A DNA stretch of 64,000 bases from Methylobacterium sp. J-088 (GCF_022829295.1 NZ_JAKSYH010000260.1:1-64000); one strand, 5' to 3'; positions 15,965 through 28,622 are shown, numbered from the stretch's first letter. Program-made: numbers and translations. Notes: generated by a model not told the origin, from the sequence alone.

Positions 15965-17815
15965 TCACGGTGCGTACGCGCGGGCATTCACCGGCAGGTC
16001 CTGCGCACCGGCGGCCAGGCCCTGCAGGTCAGGCGGTCCGAAGGCTGCCGGCGACGCTCCCTCCCCCGCCTGGGCGGCCGCATCCGGGCCCTCGACATGG
16101 GCGGTGGTCCGGACGGCCGGGGCAGTCCACTGCCCCGACACCGCGAACAGCAGGCCGCGGGACGGGTCGGCTGGACTGCGCAGGGCGAGATCGCCCTGGA
16201 GATCGAGCCGCCGCCCCGGCAGCGAAACGTGCCCGCGCACGTTCGCGCCGATGTTCGGCCCGAGCAGCCCGGCCTCGACGATCTCGCCGACCCCGTCCGT
16301 GAACCGGACCGTGACGGCGGCGCGCTCGATGGCCGTCCGGCCGTTGCGCCGCGCGAGCGCCCCGGGGGCCACAGTGCCGTTGCGGTGGACGACATCAGCG
16401 AGATCGAGGCCGGTGATCGCCCCGCTCGCGACAGTGACGGCGGCCCGGCCTCCGAGATGCGCGAGCAACGCCACCGTGTCGCAGCCGCTGGCCTCGAGGT
16501 TGAATTGACCCTGAGCTGGGCCAATCAGCCAACGCGCGCCGCCGATCCCGCCCAGCAGACCGCCGAGATCGATCCGGTCGAGGCTACCCTGCAGCCGCAT
16601 TTCGGTCTCGGCCGGGTCGGCGCCACGCGCGAGCGTCACGCGGCCCTTGACCAAGCCATCCTGGATCCGCGCCCGGTTCACTGCGATTTCGAGCGCGCCA
16701 TCCCGCACCAGAACGCTGGCCGCGAGATCCTGAACCGCGACAGATCCGGCTTGGCCTGCGGCGGCCGAAAGGCGCAGATCGAGATCGCCCCCGGTCATCG
16801 GAGCCAAGGCCAGTGGCACGGGGCCGGATCCAAGAAGCTGCGCGGCGTCATCCGCCAGGGGGCCCAGGTCGAGCGTCTCGGCGGCGAGCGTCGCCTGCAC
16901 CGAGAGGCGCGGAGCGGGGCCGGGCCCCAGCGCGACGGCGCCCGCGCCCTCCAGCATGCTCCGACCGAGCCCGAGCTGCAGGCGGGTCCAGGATACGGAT
17001 CGGTCCGTCGACTCGAACAGGCCGGCGAGCGAGAACACTCCGGCGAGCGGCGACAGGGGGACCTTCAGGCCGACCCAGGCCAGGCTTTCCGGCAGGGATC
17101 GGGTCTCGCCGCGCATTTGCCCGGCCAGACTGGGCCATCCGGACCCCGACACGGACAGCCCCACCGTACCGTCGATCGCGAGGCTACCGTTCGGCCACGT
17201 GACCGCGCCGGTGATCGGGCTGCGTCGGCCGAGAACGACGTCGTTCGGGCGGACATGCGCGACTGTGAACTGTGTCGGCACGTCCCGCCACGTCAGACGC
17301 GCGCTACCTTCGGCGGACGCGCTCCAGGACGGCCACGACAGGTCGAGGTCGATGTCCCGGGCCGTGTCATCCCCGGTGCGTCCGCCGGTCACGGTGAGCC
17401 GGGTGGGATGGGGCGTCGCGCCGGATCGGGCCCGCTCGGCGAGGCGCACGAGGACACCGCTCCACGCCGCGGCTCGCCCGGACAGGATTCCCCCCGCGAG
17501 ATGCAGGCCGCCGGCCGCCGCGCGACCGGTCAGGAGGCCGATGGGATCGAGATCGATGCCCAGGCGCCCCTCGTCGACCAGGGGCGGACCGCCCCCGTCA
17601 CTGGTGATGCGCACACGTTCGAAGCTGAGCTTGGGCAGGGGCAGCGGCGTCAGATGGGCCGGACCCGCAACGCTCAGGGTCAGACCGTAATTCTCGAACG
17701 CGCGCCCCACGAAGGCCTGCGCGCGATCGCTATCGATCGGCCAGTCGTGCAGGCCGAGCCCGACGGCGACGAGAATCACGGGAACGAGGAGGACGATCGG
17801 GCGACGCAGCGACAT
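15965..17815 (-). CDS. AsmA-family envelope protein
   Basis: This 616-residue protein has one N-terminal membrane anchor (RRPIVLLVPVILVAVGLGL) and a long beta-rich periplasmic body. The AsmA signature is present at the start (about 20-80, GLTLSVAGPAHLTPLPLPKL) and end (about 470-580, GRAAVTVASGAITGLDLADV). AsmA-like proteins are bridge-like lipid transporters or regulators of outer-membrane assembly. The ATG at 17815 directly precedes the anchor; an upstream GTG/ATG-less extension is not favoured. It is transcribed away from scoA. Confidence 0.85.
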   Translation of the reverse strand: MSLRRPIVLLVPVILVAVGLGLHDWPIDSDRAQAFVGRAFENYGLTLSVAGPAHLTPLPLPKLSFERVRITSDGGGPPLVDEGRLGIDLDPIGLLTGRAAAGGLHLAGGILSGRAAAWSGVLVRLAERARSGATPHPTRLTVTGGRTGDDTARDIDLDLSWPSWSASAEGSARLTWRDVPTQFTVAHVRPNDVVLGRRSPITGAVTWPNGSLAIDGTVGLSVSGSGWPSLAGQMRGETRSLPESLAWVGLKVPLSPLAGVFSLAGLFESTDRSVSWTRLQLGLGRSMLEGAGAVALGPGPAPRLSVQATLAAETLDLGPLADDAAQLLGSGPVPLALAPMTGGDLDLRLSAAAGQAGSVAVQDLAASVLVRDGALEIAVNRARIQDGLVKGRVTLARGADPAETEMRLQGSLDRIDLGGLLGGIGGARWLIGPAQGQFNLEASGCDTVALLAHLGGRAAVTVASGAITGLDLADVVHRNGTVAPGALARRNGRTAIERAAVTVRFTDGVGEIVEAGLLGPNIGANVRGHVSLPGRRLDLQGDLALRSPADPSRGLLFAVSGQWTAPAVRTTAHVEGPDAAAQAGEGASPAAFGPPDLQGLAAGAQDLPVNARAYAP

Positions 17816-18146
17816 CTGACTCTGAACGGGACCGCGGATGCGGCCGAAGCCGGGTGCCACGCCAGCTCGCCGAGCCGCCACGGCCCAGCAGGGACTGCAT
17901 GTCGAGACGATTGTTTAGCGTCCGCGACGGGATTTGTCTGCTGGCCTTGTGTGGGGTCCCCGCGAAGGCACCCGCCCCCGCTCGCACGCAACCGGCGTTA
18001 CGGATCGCCCGGGAGCGTACGGGCTCACGCGGTGCAGCACTGGATTTCGCTCCCGGAATCGGGAACAGCAGGCGCTGAGGAAACGCGCGCTTCGCGGATG
18101 TAGCCCAGGCGCGGCCGGTCGCGGCCGGCGTGGAAAGGACGTTTCG

Positions 18147-18887
18147 ATGAAGAAGGTCTACACGGATGCCGCCGCTGCCTTGGCGGGCCTCCTGCGTGAC
18201 GACATGATGGTGATGTGCGGCGGCTTCGGCCTGTGCGGCATCCCGGACGAGCTGATCGAGGCGGTCCGCCTCTCGGGCGTCAAGGGTCTCACGGTCGTCT
18301 CGAACAATGCCGGCATCGACGGGGTCGGCCTCGGCAAGCTCCTCGACACGCGGCAGGTCGCCAAGATGATCTCGTCCTATGTCGGCGAGAACAAGGAGTT
18401 CGCCCGTCAGTACCTCGGCGGGGAGCTGGAGATCGAGTTCAACCCGCAGGGCACGCTGGCCGAACGCATCCGTGCGGGCGGCGCCGGCATTCCGGCCTTC
18501 TTCACCAAGACCGGCGTCGGCACCAAGGTCGCCGAGGGCAAGGAGGTGCGGGAGTTCGACGGCGAGCCCTACGTGATGGAGCGCGGCCTGTTCGCCGACC
18601 TCGCCCTGGTCCACGCCCATACGGGCGACACCGAGGGCAACCTCCGCTACCGGATGACCGCCCGCAACTTCAACCCGATGATGGCCACCGCCGCCAAGAT
18701 GACGGTGGCGCAGGTGGAGCACCTCGTGAAGCCGGGCGAAATCGAGCCGGATACGATCCACACGCCGGGCATCTTCGTGAAGCGCATCATCGACGTGGGC
18801 GTGCGCGACAAGCGCATCGAGCAGCGCACGACGCGCAAGCGCGGCGACAGCACCTCGGCCGCGGCGGCCGGCGGCGGCACCCACTAG
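18147..18887 (+). CDS. scoA: Succinyl-CoA:3-ketoacid CoA-transferase subunit A
   Basis: The 246-residue protein matches the alpha subunit of family I CoA-transferases: an N-terminal GGFGLCGIPDELIEAV oxyanion/CoA-binding loop, TVVSNNAGIDG, GGELEIEFNPQGTLAERIRA and PAFFTKTGVGT. With ScoB it moves CoA from succinyl-CoA to acetoacetate, linking ketone or polyhydroxybutyrate breakdown to the TCA cycle. The ATG at 18147 has AAAGGA eight bases upstream. It is followed by scoB after 118 bases that contain a perfect palindrome. A further aconitase gene nearby fits central carbon metabolism. Confidence 0.96.
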   Translation: MKKVYTDAAAALAGLLRDDMMVMCGGFGLCGIPDELIEAVRLSGVKGLTVVSNNAGIDGVGLGKLLDTRQVAKMISSYVGENKEFARQYLGGELEIEFNPQGTLAERIRAGGAGIPAFFTKTGVGTKVAEGKEVREFDGEPYVMERGLFADLALVHAHTGDTEGNLRYRMTARNFNPMMATAAKMTVAQVEHLVKPGEIEPDTIHTPGIFVKRIIDVGVRDKRIEQRTTRKRGDSTSAAAAGGGTH

Positions 18888-18910
18888 TCACACGCTTCTC
18901 TCCTCCCCCG

Positions 18911-18936
18911 GCGATCCCGGGCTTGCCCGGGATCGC
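18911..18936. repeat. Perfect palindrome in the scoA-scoB spacer
   Basis: GCGATCCCGGGC (18911-18922) is followed by TT and its exact reverse complement (18925-18936), with partly complementary flanks (CTCCTCCCCCG before, CGGGGAGGGG after). It has no T-run, so it is not a classic terminator. It probably folds in the scoAB message as a REP-like stabilising or processing hairpin. Confidence 0.8.
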
Positions 18937-19005
18937 TCAAGCTTGCGGGGAGGGGAAAGCCAGATCCGGCCGCGCGTGAGCGCACCATGCTATCAGGAGA
19001 CCATC

Positions 19006-19668
<663 letters not shown>

Positions 19669-19718
19669 TCCGCCAATGCTCGGCGCGCGTTGCCGCCGAG
19701 CAGTCTTCGGCATGTCAG

Positions 19719-19754
19719 CGGCCCGCCCGACGCGTCCCGTCGCGCGGGCCGTTT
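19719..19754 (+). terminator. Intrinsic terminator of scoAB
   Basis: CGGCCCGC-C-CGACG (19719-19732) pairs with CGTCG-C-GCGGGCCG (19738-19751), followed by TTT and then CGTCTT. It lies 50 bases after the scoB stop. Confidence 0.7.
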
Positions 19755-19758
19755 CGTC

Positions 19759-20445
19759 TTACATGGGCGGGGTCAGGCCATCCTTGCCGACCGCCACCAG
19801 CTTGCCCTCGGCCTTGCTGCCATCCTTCGCCACGACGGCGAAGACCTTGGAGCCCGGCGTCAGGATCGCCTTGTCGGCCGGCTGGAAGGCAACGATCGGC
19901 GCCGAGGCCGGCACGACGATCTCCTTGGAGCCGTCCTTGCCGTAGCTCACCGTCAGGGTGCGCTCGCCGCCGGTGGCCGCCTTGTCGGCCTTCACGGTGC
20001 CGTTGGTCATCGCACTCTTGACCTTCGGGGCGTTCGACGACTCGGCCTTGACGGTGCCGTTGGTCATCGCGCTCTTCACCTTGGCGCCGGCACCCGCGGT
20101 CTGGTCGGTGATCGAATCCCAGCCGTAATGGCCCTCGCCGGTCCCACGCATCGCCTCGGGGAACAGCACCACCTCCAGGGCGGTCATCGGGTTCTCGCCC
20201 TTGGTGGCGGTGCCGATGAAGACACCGTCCTTGATCTGGTCGAGGCTCGACGGGACCACCCAGGCGAACTTGGCGCCGGAGACATCGACAGTCTCGGACT
20301 TGCCGTCGTCGGTCTTGATCGTGACCGTGTTGCCATCGGTCTTGTCGATGGTGCCGCGGACGCGCTCGACCTGCGCGGCGAAGGCAGCGCTCGACAGCAG
20401 GGCTGTCAGGCCGGCGGTAACGAGGGTCTTGCTGAGGTGCTTCAT
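19759..20445 (-). CDS. Secreted beta-rich protein of unknown function with an internal repeat
   Basis: The 228-residue protein has a Sec signal cut near SSAAFAAQ (residues 18-25). The mature part starts with an OB-like strand pair (VERVRGTIDKTDGNTVTIKT) of the kind seen in DUF5666-like periplasmic proteins. A 13-residue unit, KVKSAMTNGTVKA, occurs twice near 122-153, separated by SSNAP. The C-terminal half holds another beta-rich stretch ending in GLTPPM. The function is unknown. It converges with scoB and is transcribed in the same direction as acnA downstream of it on the map, but as a separate unit. Confidence 0.7.
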   Translation of the reverse strand: MKHLSKTLVTAGLTALLSSAAFAAQVERVRGTIDKTDGNTVTIKTDDGKSETVDVSGAKFAWVVPSSLDQIKDGVFIGTATKGENPMTALEVVLFPEAMRGTGEGHYGWDSITDQTAGAGAKVKSAMTNGTVKAESSNAPKVKSAMTNGTVKADKAATGGERTLTVSYGKDGSKEIVVPASAPIVAFQPADKAILTPGSKVFAVVAKDGSKAEGKLVAVGKDGLTPPM

Positions 20446-20538
20446 CGAAGTCCCATTCCGGATTCAGGACCCGGGTTATGGTGCGTTGCGCGCGCCAAAC
20501 AAGGTTGCGCGCAAGTGAAATGCTTCGGCTTGAGTAAC

Positions 20539-20567
20539 AAAAAAGGCGGCGCCAAGCCGGCGCCGCC
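20539..20567 (-). terminator. Intrinsic terminator of acnA
   Basis: On the minus strand a perfect 9-bp GC stem (20567-20559 with 20553-20545) with a five-base loop is followed by six T (20544-20539), 41 bases beyond the acnA stop. Confidence 0.85.
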
Positions 20568-20607
20568 TCGTATCGCGTGACGGGGCGGCCCTGGGGCCGC
20601 CGACGGA

Positions 20608-23307
<2,700 letters not shown>

Positions 23308-23796
23308 GGCTGGTTCTATCCTCGCTGCGGTTGTCGAACACGCACAGGCAAGACCTGCGCTACGAAGTTGTGTTCGGCCTGTGAGCGCCCAACGGGCGCG
23401 CGCCGCCCCGGGAGTGCCCGGGTAGGAGACGATGCGCGGGGGCGATTTGGACGCCCGTGATGCCGCGCGGCGCAGCCAAGCAGGGATATAGAACTTTTCG
23501 AATCTGGCCGCTACCGGGTTGCGATGACAGGTGCGTTTTCCTGTCGGGCGCGCGCCGTTGCAAGGGCGCGAACTCTCGCTCCACCGTGGAGGCTATCGAC
23601 GTTCACTCAAGGAGCGCCGACGCGTTCTCCTCCCCCTTGCGGGGAGGAGTTGGAGGTGGGGGTGGCGCAGGAGGCACCATCACGCTCGATCCTGTACCAC
23701 CCCCACCCCTGGCCCCTCCCCGCAAGGGGGAGGGGAAAGGCGCTCTTTTTCAGAGAGTTCTGTCTCGGAAATGTAAGCGCGGTGCGGCCGGCGCCG
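23308..23796. other. Spacer with acnA promoter region and an inverted repeat
   Basis: This 489-base gap holds the acnA upstream region on its left and a large imperfect inverted repeat (23627-23735) on its right, behind the TPR gene. Short open frames within it show no coding features. Confidence 0.6.
23627..23735. repeat. Imperfect 39-bp inverted repeat, REP-like
   Basis: A left arm at 23627-23665 (CTCCTCCCCCTTGCGGGGAG and onward) pairs with a right arm at 23697-23735 around a 31-base spacer. Each arm itself holds a smaller CCCC...GGGG hairpin. Similar CTCCCC/GGGGAG modules flank the scoA-scoB palindrome and occur at 42280-42430. This looks like an intergenic repeat family of the genome. 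It lies downstream of the TPR gene and may also act as its transcript end. Confidence 0.7.
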
Positions 23797-24597
23797 TCAC
23801 CCCTCCCCCGGCATGCCGCCCTTCGACAGCGCCTTCAGCCGATTCGGCTCGGCGGCGGCCTTGCGCAGGGAGGCGACGTTGGCGGCGGCTTCCGCGGGGC
23901 TCATGTCCCGGCGCAGGATCGCCTCGGCATCGGCGGTGCGGCCCTTCAGCCCCAGCACCAGGGCGAGATTCGCCCGCACCCGGGCATCGGCGCCGGGCTG
24001 GTCGGCGGCGAGCCGCAGGGTCTGCTCGGCCTGGTCGAGGTTCCGCGAGAGCGCGTAGGACAGGCCCAGGTTCGACAGCAGCGAGGGCTCGTTCGGCCGG
24101 ATTTTGAGCGCGGCCTCGTAGAAGCCCTGCGCGCGCACCTGATCGCCGAGCTGGGCCGAAGCCGAGCCCTGGGCCGACAGGATGCGCCAATCGGGCGCGG
24201 CCGGGGAATGGGCATTGGCGAGCACATCGATCGCCTCGCGGTAGCGGCCGAGCTCAACCAGCGACTTGCCGTAGGCACCGAGCAGGAACGTGTCGCGCGG
24301 GTTGCGCAGGGCCGCCTGCTGCAGGACCGCCGAGGCTTGGCTGATCTGGTCGTTGGCGCGCAGAGCCCGCGCGTACGCGACCGCCGCGCGGCCATCGTCG
24401 GGATTGGCGTTGAAGCGCTCGGCCAGGGCCTCGACGTTCTGACGGGACGCCGCCGGGCGGTCGCCGATCGAGCCGGTGGTCTCAGGTCCCGAGGTGTTGC
24501 AGCCGGCCAGCCCCAGTGTCAGCGCGGCCACCGCCAGGGTGGCGCGGCGTCCGGCCGGAATGACGGGGCGGGCGATCCGGATCAGGGCGGTCATCAT
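23797..24597 (-). CDS. Tetratricopeptide-repeat lipoprotein (TadD-like)
   Basis: The 266-residue protein has a lipoprotein signal (LTLGLAGC) and about five TPR units, for example AVAYARALRANDQISQASAV, LLGAYGKSLVELGRYREAID and LLSNLGLSYALSRNLDQAEQ. It resembles TadD, an outer-membrane-side pilotin-like partner of Flp/Tad pilus assembly, but no tad genes are in view. A general envelope scaffold is equally possible. The ATG at 24597 (a double ATG) is chosen over an upstream GTG. It is divergent from the M17 peptidase gene. Confidence 0.82.
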   Translation of the reverse strand: MMTALIRIARPVIPAGRRATLAVAALTLGLAGCNTSGPETTGSIGDRPAASRQNVEALAERFNANPDDGRAAVAYARALRANDQISQASAVLQQAALRNPRDTFLLGAYGKSLVELGRYREAIDVLANAHSPAAPDWRILSAQGSASAQLGDQVRAQGFYEAALKIRPNEPSLLSNLGLSYALSRNLDQAEQTLRLAADQPGADARVRANLALVLGLKGRTADAEAILRRDMSPAEAAANVASLRKAAAEPNRLKALSKGGMPGEG

Positions 24598-24715
24598 GGT
24601 ACGCGGCGCCTCCGGGCAGACCGAGGGCGCGGGCCTGTGCTTCACCCCTCCGGCCGGCCGGTGGTAGAGCGTTAACCCTAATCACCGGTTAAGCCCTCCA
24701 ACCTGCAAGAGGCCC

Positions 24716-26116
24716 ATGACCCAGGCCGCGTCCCCATCGACGATCCCCACCCTCCTGCGCGGCGATGCGCCCTCCGTGCCGGTGACGCTCGTCACCACCG
24801 GATCGTGGAGCGCAGCGCAGGCAGACCTGGACCCGACCCAGCGTCGCTTCGCGGAGGCCCTCGGCTTCCAGCCGAAGGCGGGGAGCCTCGCCCTGCTGCC
24901 CAGCCCGGATGGCGGGATCGCCAGGGTCCTGTTCGGCCTCGGCGATCCGGAGGCGGCGGCCTATGACCGGCTGATCGTCGGCAAGCTGCCGGGACTGTTG
25001 CCGGAGGGCAGCTTCCGCCTGGAGAACGCCCCGGACCCTGCCGAGGCTGCCCTGGCGTGGCTGATGGGCAGCTACCGCTTCGGCCGCTACCGCGCTGGGA
25101 ACGGCCCGAAGGCGCGGCTCGTGGCGCCGGCGGGCATCGACGCCGCCGAGGTGGAGCGGATCGCCGCCGCGGTGGCGTTCGGCCGCGACCTGATCAACAC
25201 GCCCGCCAACGACATGGGGCCCGCCGAGATCGAGGCCGCCGCCCGGTCGCTCGCCGGGTGCCACGGTGCCTCGATCGCGGTCACGGACGGCGACGCGCTT
25301 GCCCGAGACTATCCCCTGATCCACGCGGTCGGCGCCGCCTCGCCGCGGGCGCCGCGTCTCATCGACCTGACCTGGGGGCCGGAGGACGCGCCGCGCGTGA
25401 CCCTCGTGGGCAAGGGTGTCGCCTTCGATACGGGCGGGCTCGACATCAAGCCGTCGTCCGCGATGCTGCTGATGAAGAAGGATATGGGCGGCGCCGCCGC
25501 GGCGTTGGCTGCCGCCGACATGGTGATGGGCTCAGGGCTCAAGGTCCGCCTGCGGGTGCTGATCCCCGCGGTGGAGAACGCCGTCGCGGGCAACGCCTTC
25601 CGCCCCGGCGACGTGCTGCCGAGCCGGGCCGGGCTCAGCGTGGAGATCGGCAACACCGACGCCGAGGGTCGGCTGATTCTCGCCGACGCGCTGGCGCTGG
25701 CCGAGGCGGAATCACCCGATCTGCTCCTCGATTACTCGACGCTGACCGGCGCGGCGCGGGTGGCGCTCGGACCGGACCTGCCGGCCTTCTTCACCGAGGA
25801 CGAGGCCCTGGCGGCGTCGGTCGCGGAGGCTGGCCGGAGCGCCGCCGACCCGATCTGGCGGATGCCGCTGCACGCGCCCTATGCGAGCCTGCTCGATTCC
25901 AAGGTGGCCGACCTCAACAACGTCTCGGGCGGCCCGTTCGCGGGGGCGATCACCGCCGCGCTGTTCCTGCGCCGCTTCGCCCCCAAGACGAAGGCGCACG
26001 GCCATTTCGACCTCTACGGCTGGAACCCCTCCGCCAAGCCCGGCCGGCCGGAGGGTGGCGAGGTCCAGACCGCGCGGCTCACCTACGCGTTGCTGAAGGC
26101 GCGCTACGGGCGCTGA
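24716..26116 (+). CDS. Leucyl aminopeptidase family (M17) protein
   Basis: The 466-residue protein has the M17 dizinc aminopeptidase core: GKGVAFDTGGLDIKPSSAML, MKKDMGGAAAALAAADM, and the signature NTDAEGRLILADALA, with the metal-binding Asp and Glu. M17 enzymes are cytosolic hexamers that release N-terminal residues from peptides, and some take part in glutathione turnover. The N-terminal third is the poorly conserved macro-like domain. The ATG at 24716 has AAGAGG upstream. It converges with chrA, eight bases apart. Confidence 0.9.
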   Translation: MTQAASPSTIPTLLRGDAPSVPVTLVTTGSWSAAQADLDPTQRRFAEALGFQPKAGSLALLPSPDGGIARVLFGLGDPEAAAYDRLIVGKLPGLLPEGSFRLENAPDPAEAALAWLMGSYRFGRYRAGNGPKARLVAPAGIDAAEVERIAAAVAFGRDLINTPANDMGPAEIEAAARSLAGCHGASIAVTDGDALARDYPLIHAVGAASPRAPRLIDLTWGPEDAPRVTLVGKGVAFDTGGLDIKPSSAMLLMKKDMGGAAAALAAADMVMGSGLKVRLRVLIPAVENAVAGNAFRPGDVLPSRAGLSVEIGNTDAEGRLILADALALAEAESPDLLLDYSTLTGAARVALGPDLPAFFTEDEALAASVAEAGRSAADPIWRMPLHAPYASLLDSKVADLNNVSGGPFAGAITAALFLRRFAPKTKAHGHFDLYGWNPSAKPGRPEGGEVQTARLTYALLKARYGR

Positions 26117-26124
26117 ACGGGCGG

Positions 26125-27492
26125 TCAGGCCAAGCCAACCAGCCGCAGCACCACCCCCGCCCCGGCACAGAGCGCGAGGGTGGGCAGCGTCCCGGCGTGC
26201 AAGCGGAACACGGCGATGATCGCCGCCAGCGTCAGCAGCAGCGCCGCCGGATCGAGGCTCGCCGGCACCGGCACGTCCAGGCGCAGCGGCCCGAGCGGCA
26301 CCGTTTCGACCTGCCGGAACAGCGTCCGCAGCCCGAACCAGACCGCGAGGTTCAGGATCACCCCCGCCACCGCGGCGGTGATCGCCGAGAACGCCCCCGC
26401 GAGGCGCCGGCTACCGCGCAGGCGCCCGATCAGCGGCGCGCCGGCGAAGATCCACAGGAAGCAGGGCACGAAGGTCACCCAGGTGGTCAGCAGCCCGGCG
26501 AGCGTCCCGGCGAGCAGCGGCGGCAGCGCCCCCGGCGCCCGGAACCCCGCCAGGAAGCCCACGAACTGCAGCACCATGATCAGAGGGCCCGGCGTCGTCT
26601 CGGCGAGGCAGAGCCCGTCGAGCATCTCGCCGGGCCTCAGCCAGCCGTAATGTTCCACCGCCTGCTGCGCCACGTAGGCGAGCGCCGCGTAGGCGCCCCC
26701 GAAGGTCACCAGCGCCATCTTGGAGAAGAACAGCGCCACCTGCCCGAAGACCGGCGGCACGCCGGGCACGAGCCAGAGCGCCGCCACCGGCACGAGCCAG
26801 AGCGCGAGCCAGAGCGCACCCATGCGCAGGGAGACCGCAGCGCCATCCCGCTCCCGCGGCAGCATCGCGGCGCCGATGAGGAAGCCGGCCTCGTCCGCCC
26901 CCGCCTCCTCGGCGGTCGCGTCGGGCCCGCGGCGCGCGAGCCCCAGCAGTCCCGCCGCGATCACCACCAGCGGGAACGGCACGGCCAGCACGAACAAAGC
27001 CGCGAAGGCGGCGAGCGCGACGAGCCGATCGGTCCGATTGCGCAAGGCGCGGCCGCCGAGGCGCCACAGGGCGTGCAGCACGATCGCCAGCACCGCCGCC
27101 TTCAGTCCGAAGAACAGGCCGGCGACCACGTCGACATGGCCGTACAGCACGTAGAGCCAGCTCAGCCCCATCAGGGCGAGGAGCCCCGGCAGCACGAAGA
27201 GGCCGCCGGCGACGAGCCCGCCCGCCGGGCCGTGCATCAGCCAGCCGATATAGGTCGCGAGCTGCTGGGCCTCCGGGCCGGGCAGGAGCGTGCAGAAGCC
27301 GAGCCCGTGCAGGAAGCGCCGCTCCGAGACCCAGCGCCGCTCTTCCACGAGGATCCGGTGCATCACGGCGATCTGACCGGCCGGACCGCCGAAGGACAAC
27401 GCCGCCACCTGGGCCCAGACCGGGACCGTCTCGGCCAGCGACGGCGCGTTCAGGCCGTCAGCGGCAGCCCCGTCTCGATCAGGCGCGCCCAA
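26125..27492 (-). CDS. chrA: Chromate transporter, ChrA family (two-domain)
   Basis: This 455-residue inner-membrane protein has two homologous CHR halves: FGGPAGQIAVMHRILVEERR with FCTLLPGPEAQQLATYIGW in the first, and FGGAYAALAYVAQQAVEHYG with LAETTPGPLIMVLQFVGF in the second. About ten hydrophobic segments are visible. ChrA exports chromate by proton-coupled antiport. The only start before the first conserved motif is TTG at 27492, with GGAG seven bases upstream inside the M20 gene. The two genes overlap by 43 bases and are probably translationally coupled. No chrB regulator is adjacent. Confidence 0.88.
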   Translation of the reverse strand: MGAPDRDGAAADGLNAPSLAETVPVWAQVAALSFGGPAGQIAVMHRILVEERRWVSERRFLHGLGFCTLLPGPEAQQLATYIGWLMHGPAGGLVAGGLFVLPGLLALMGLSWLYVLYGHVDVVAGLFFGLKAAVLAIVLHALWRLGGRALRNRTDRLVALAAFAALFVLAVPFPLVVIAAGLLGLARRGPDATAEEAGADEAGFLIGAAMLPRERDGAAVSLRMGALWLALWLVPVAALWLVPGVPPVFGQVALFFSKMALVTFGGAYAALAYVAQQAVEHYGWLRPGEMLDGLCLAETTPGPLIMVLQFVGFLAGFRAPGALPPLLAGTLAGLLTTWVTFVPCFLWIFAGAPLIGRLRGSRRLAGAFSAITAAVAGVILNLAVWFGLRTLFRQVETVPLGPLRLDVPVPASLDPAALLLTLAAIIAVFRLHAGTLPTLALCAGAGVVLRLVGLA

Positions 27493-28622
27493 AGGGACGC
27501 TCCGTAGGGCGCGGCCGCGTCGTTGAAGTCGTAATGCGGGTGGTGGAGCGAGGCACTGTCGCCGTTGCCGATGAACATGTAGGCGCCGGGGCGGCGGCCG
27601 AGCATGTAGGAGAAATCCTCCGCGGTCATCATCGGCGCCACCGCCCGGTCGACGTTCTCCCCGCCCACGAGCGCCTCCGCGACGTCGGCCATGAACTCGG
27701 TCTCGGCGGGGTGGTTCTCGGTGACGGGGTAGCTCGATCCGAACTCGGTCACCCCCGTGGCGCCGAATCCGGCCGCGATCTCCGCCACCAGGGTCTCGAT
27801 CCGCGCCTTGATCTGGGACCGAACCGCCTGGGAGAGCGTGCGGATCGTGCCCCGCATGGTCACGGTCTGCGGCAGCACGTTGAACGCCTCGCCGGCATCG
27901 AGCGCGCAGACCGACACCACGGCCGATTGCAGGGGATCGAGGCTGCGCGCCACGATGCTCTGCAGAGCGATGATGACGTGGCTTGCCACCAGCACGCTGT
28001 CGACGGCGTTGTGCGGCAGGGCCGCGTGGCCGCCCCGCCCCTCGATGGTGAGGGTGAACCGGTCCGTGGAGGCCATGATCGGCCCCGGCCGGATCGCGAA
28101 GGTGCCGACCTCCATGCCGGGGATGTTGTGCATCCCGTAGACCGATTCGACGCCGAACCGCTCCATCATCCCGTCCTCGACCATCGCCTCGCCGCCGCCG
28201 CCGCCCTCCTCGGCGGGCTGGAAGATCAGCACGGCGGCGCCGTCGAAATCGCGGGTCTCGGCGAGGTATTTGGCGGCCCCGAGCAGCATGGCGGTGTGCC
28301 CGTCATGGCCGCAGGCGTGCATCGTGCCCGCCACGGTTGAGCGGTAGGGCAGATCGCGCACCTCCTGGATCGGCAGCGCGTCCATGTCGGCGCGCAGGCC
28401 GATGGCGCGGTTGGAAGAGCGGCCTTTGCCGCGGATCACTCCCACGATTCCGGTCCGGCCGATGCCTGCTACGACCTCGTCGCAGCCGAACGATCGCAGT
28501 TGGTCGGCCACGAACCCGGCCGTGCGCTCCACGTCGTAGAGCAGCTCGGGATGGGCGTGCAGGTCGTGCCGCCACGCCTGCATTTCGTCGGCGAAATCGC
28601 GGATCCGTTCGAGGACGGGCAT
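27450..28622 (-). CDS. M20 family amidohydrolase (hippurate-hydrolase-like)
   Basis: The 390-residue enzyme has the M20D metal ligands: HACGHDGHTAMLLG, EEGGGGGEAM, HNIPGMEVG and, at the C-terminus, a His in LHHPHYDFND. The GLRADMDALPIQE motif is also typical. Relatives cleave N-acyl or N-carbamoyl amino acids such as hippurate or indole-3-acetyl conjugates. The ATG at 28622 gives the usual N-terminus; an upstream GTG at 28724 would add 34 residues. The gene overlaps the chromate transporter start by 43 bases. Confidence 0.92.
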   Translation of the reverse strand: MPVLERIRDFADEMQAWRHDLHAHPELLYDVERTAGFVADQLRSFGCDEVVAGIGRTGIVGVIRGKGRSSNRAIGLRADMDALPIQEVRDLPYRSTVAGTMHACGHDGHTAMLLGAAKYLAETRDFDGAAVLIFQPAEEGGGGGEAMVEDGMMERFGVESVYGMHNIPGMEVGTFAIRPGPIMASTDRFTLTIEGRGGHAALPHNAVDSVLVASHVIIALQSIVARSLDPLQSAVVSVCALDAGEAFNVLPQTVTMRGTIRTLSQAVRSQIKARIETLVAEIAAGFGATGVTEFGSSYPVTENHPAETEFMADVAEALVGGENVDRAVAPMMTAEDFSYMLGRRPGAYMFIGNGDSASLHHPHYDFNDAAAPYGASLWARLIETGLPLTA

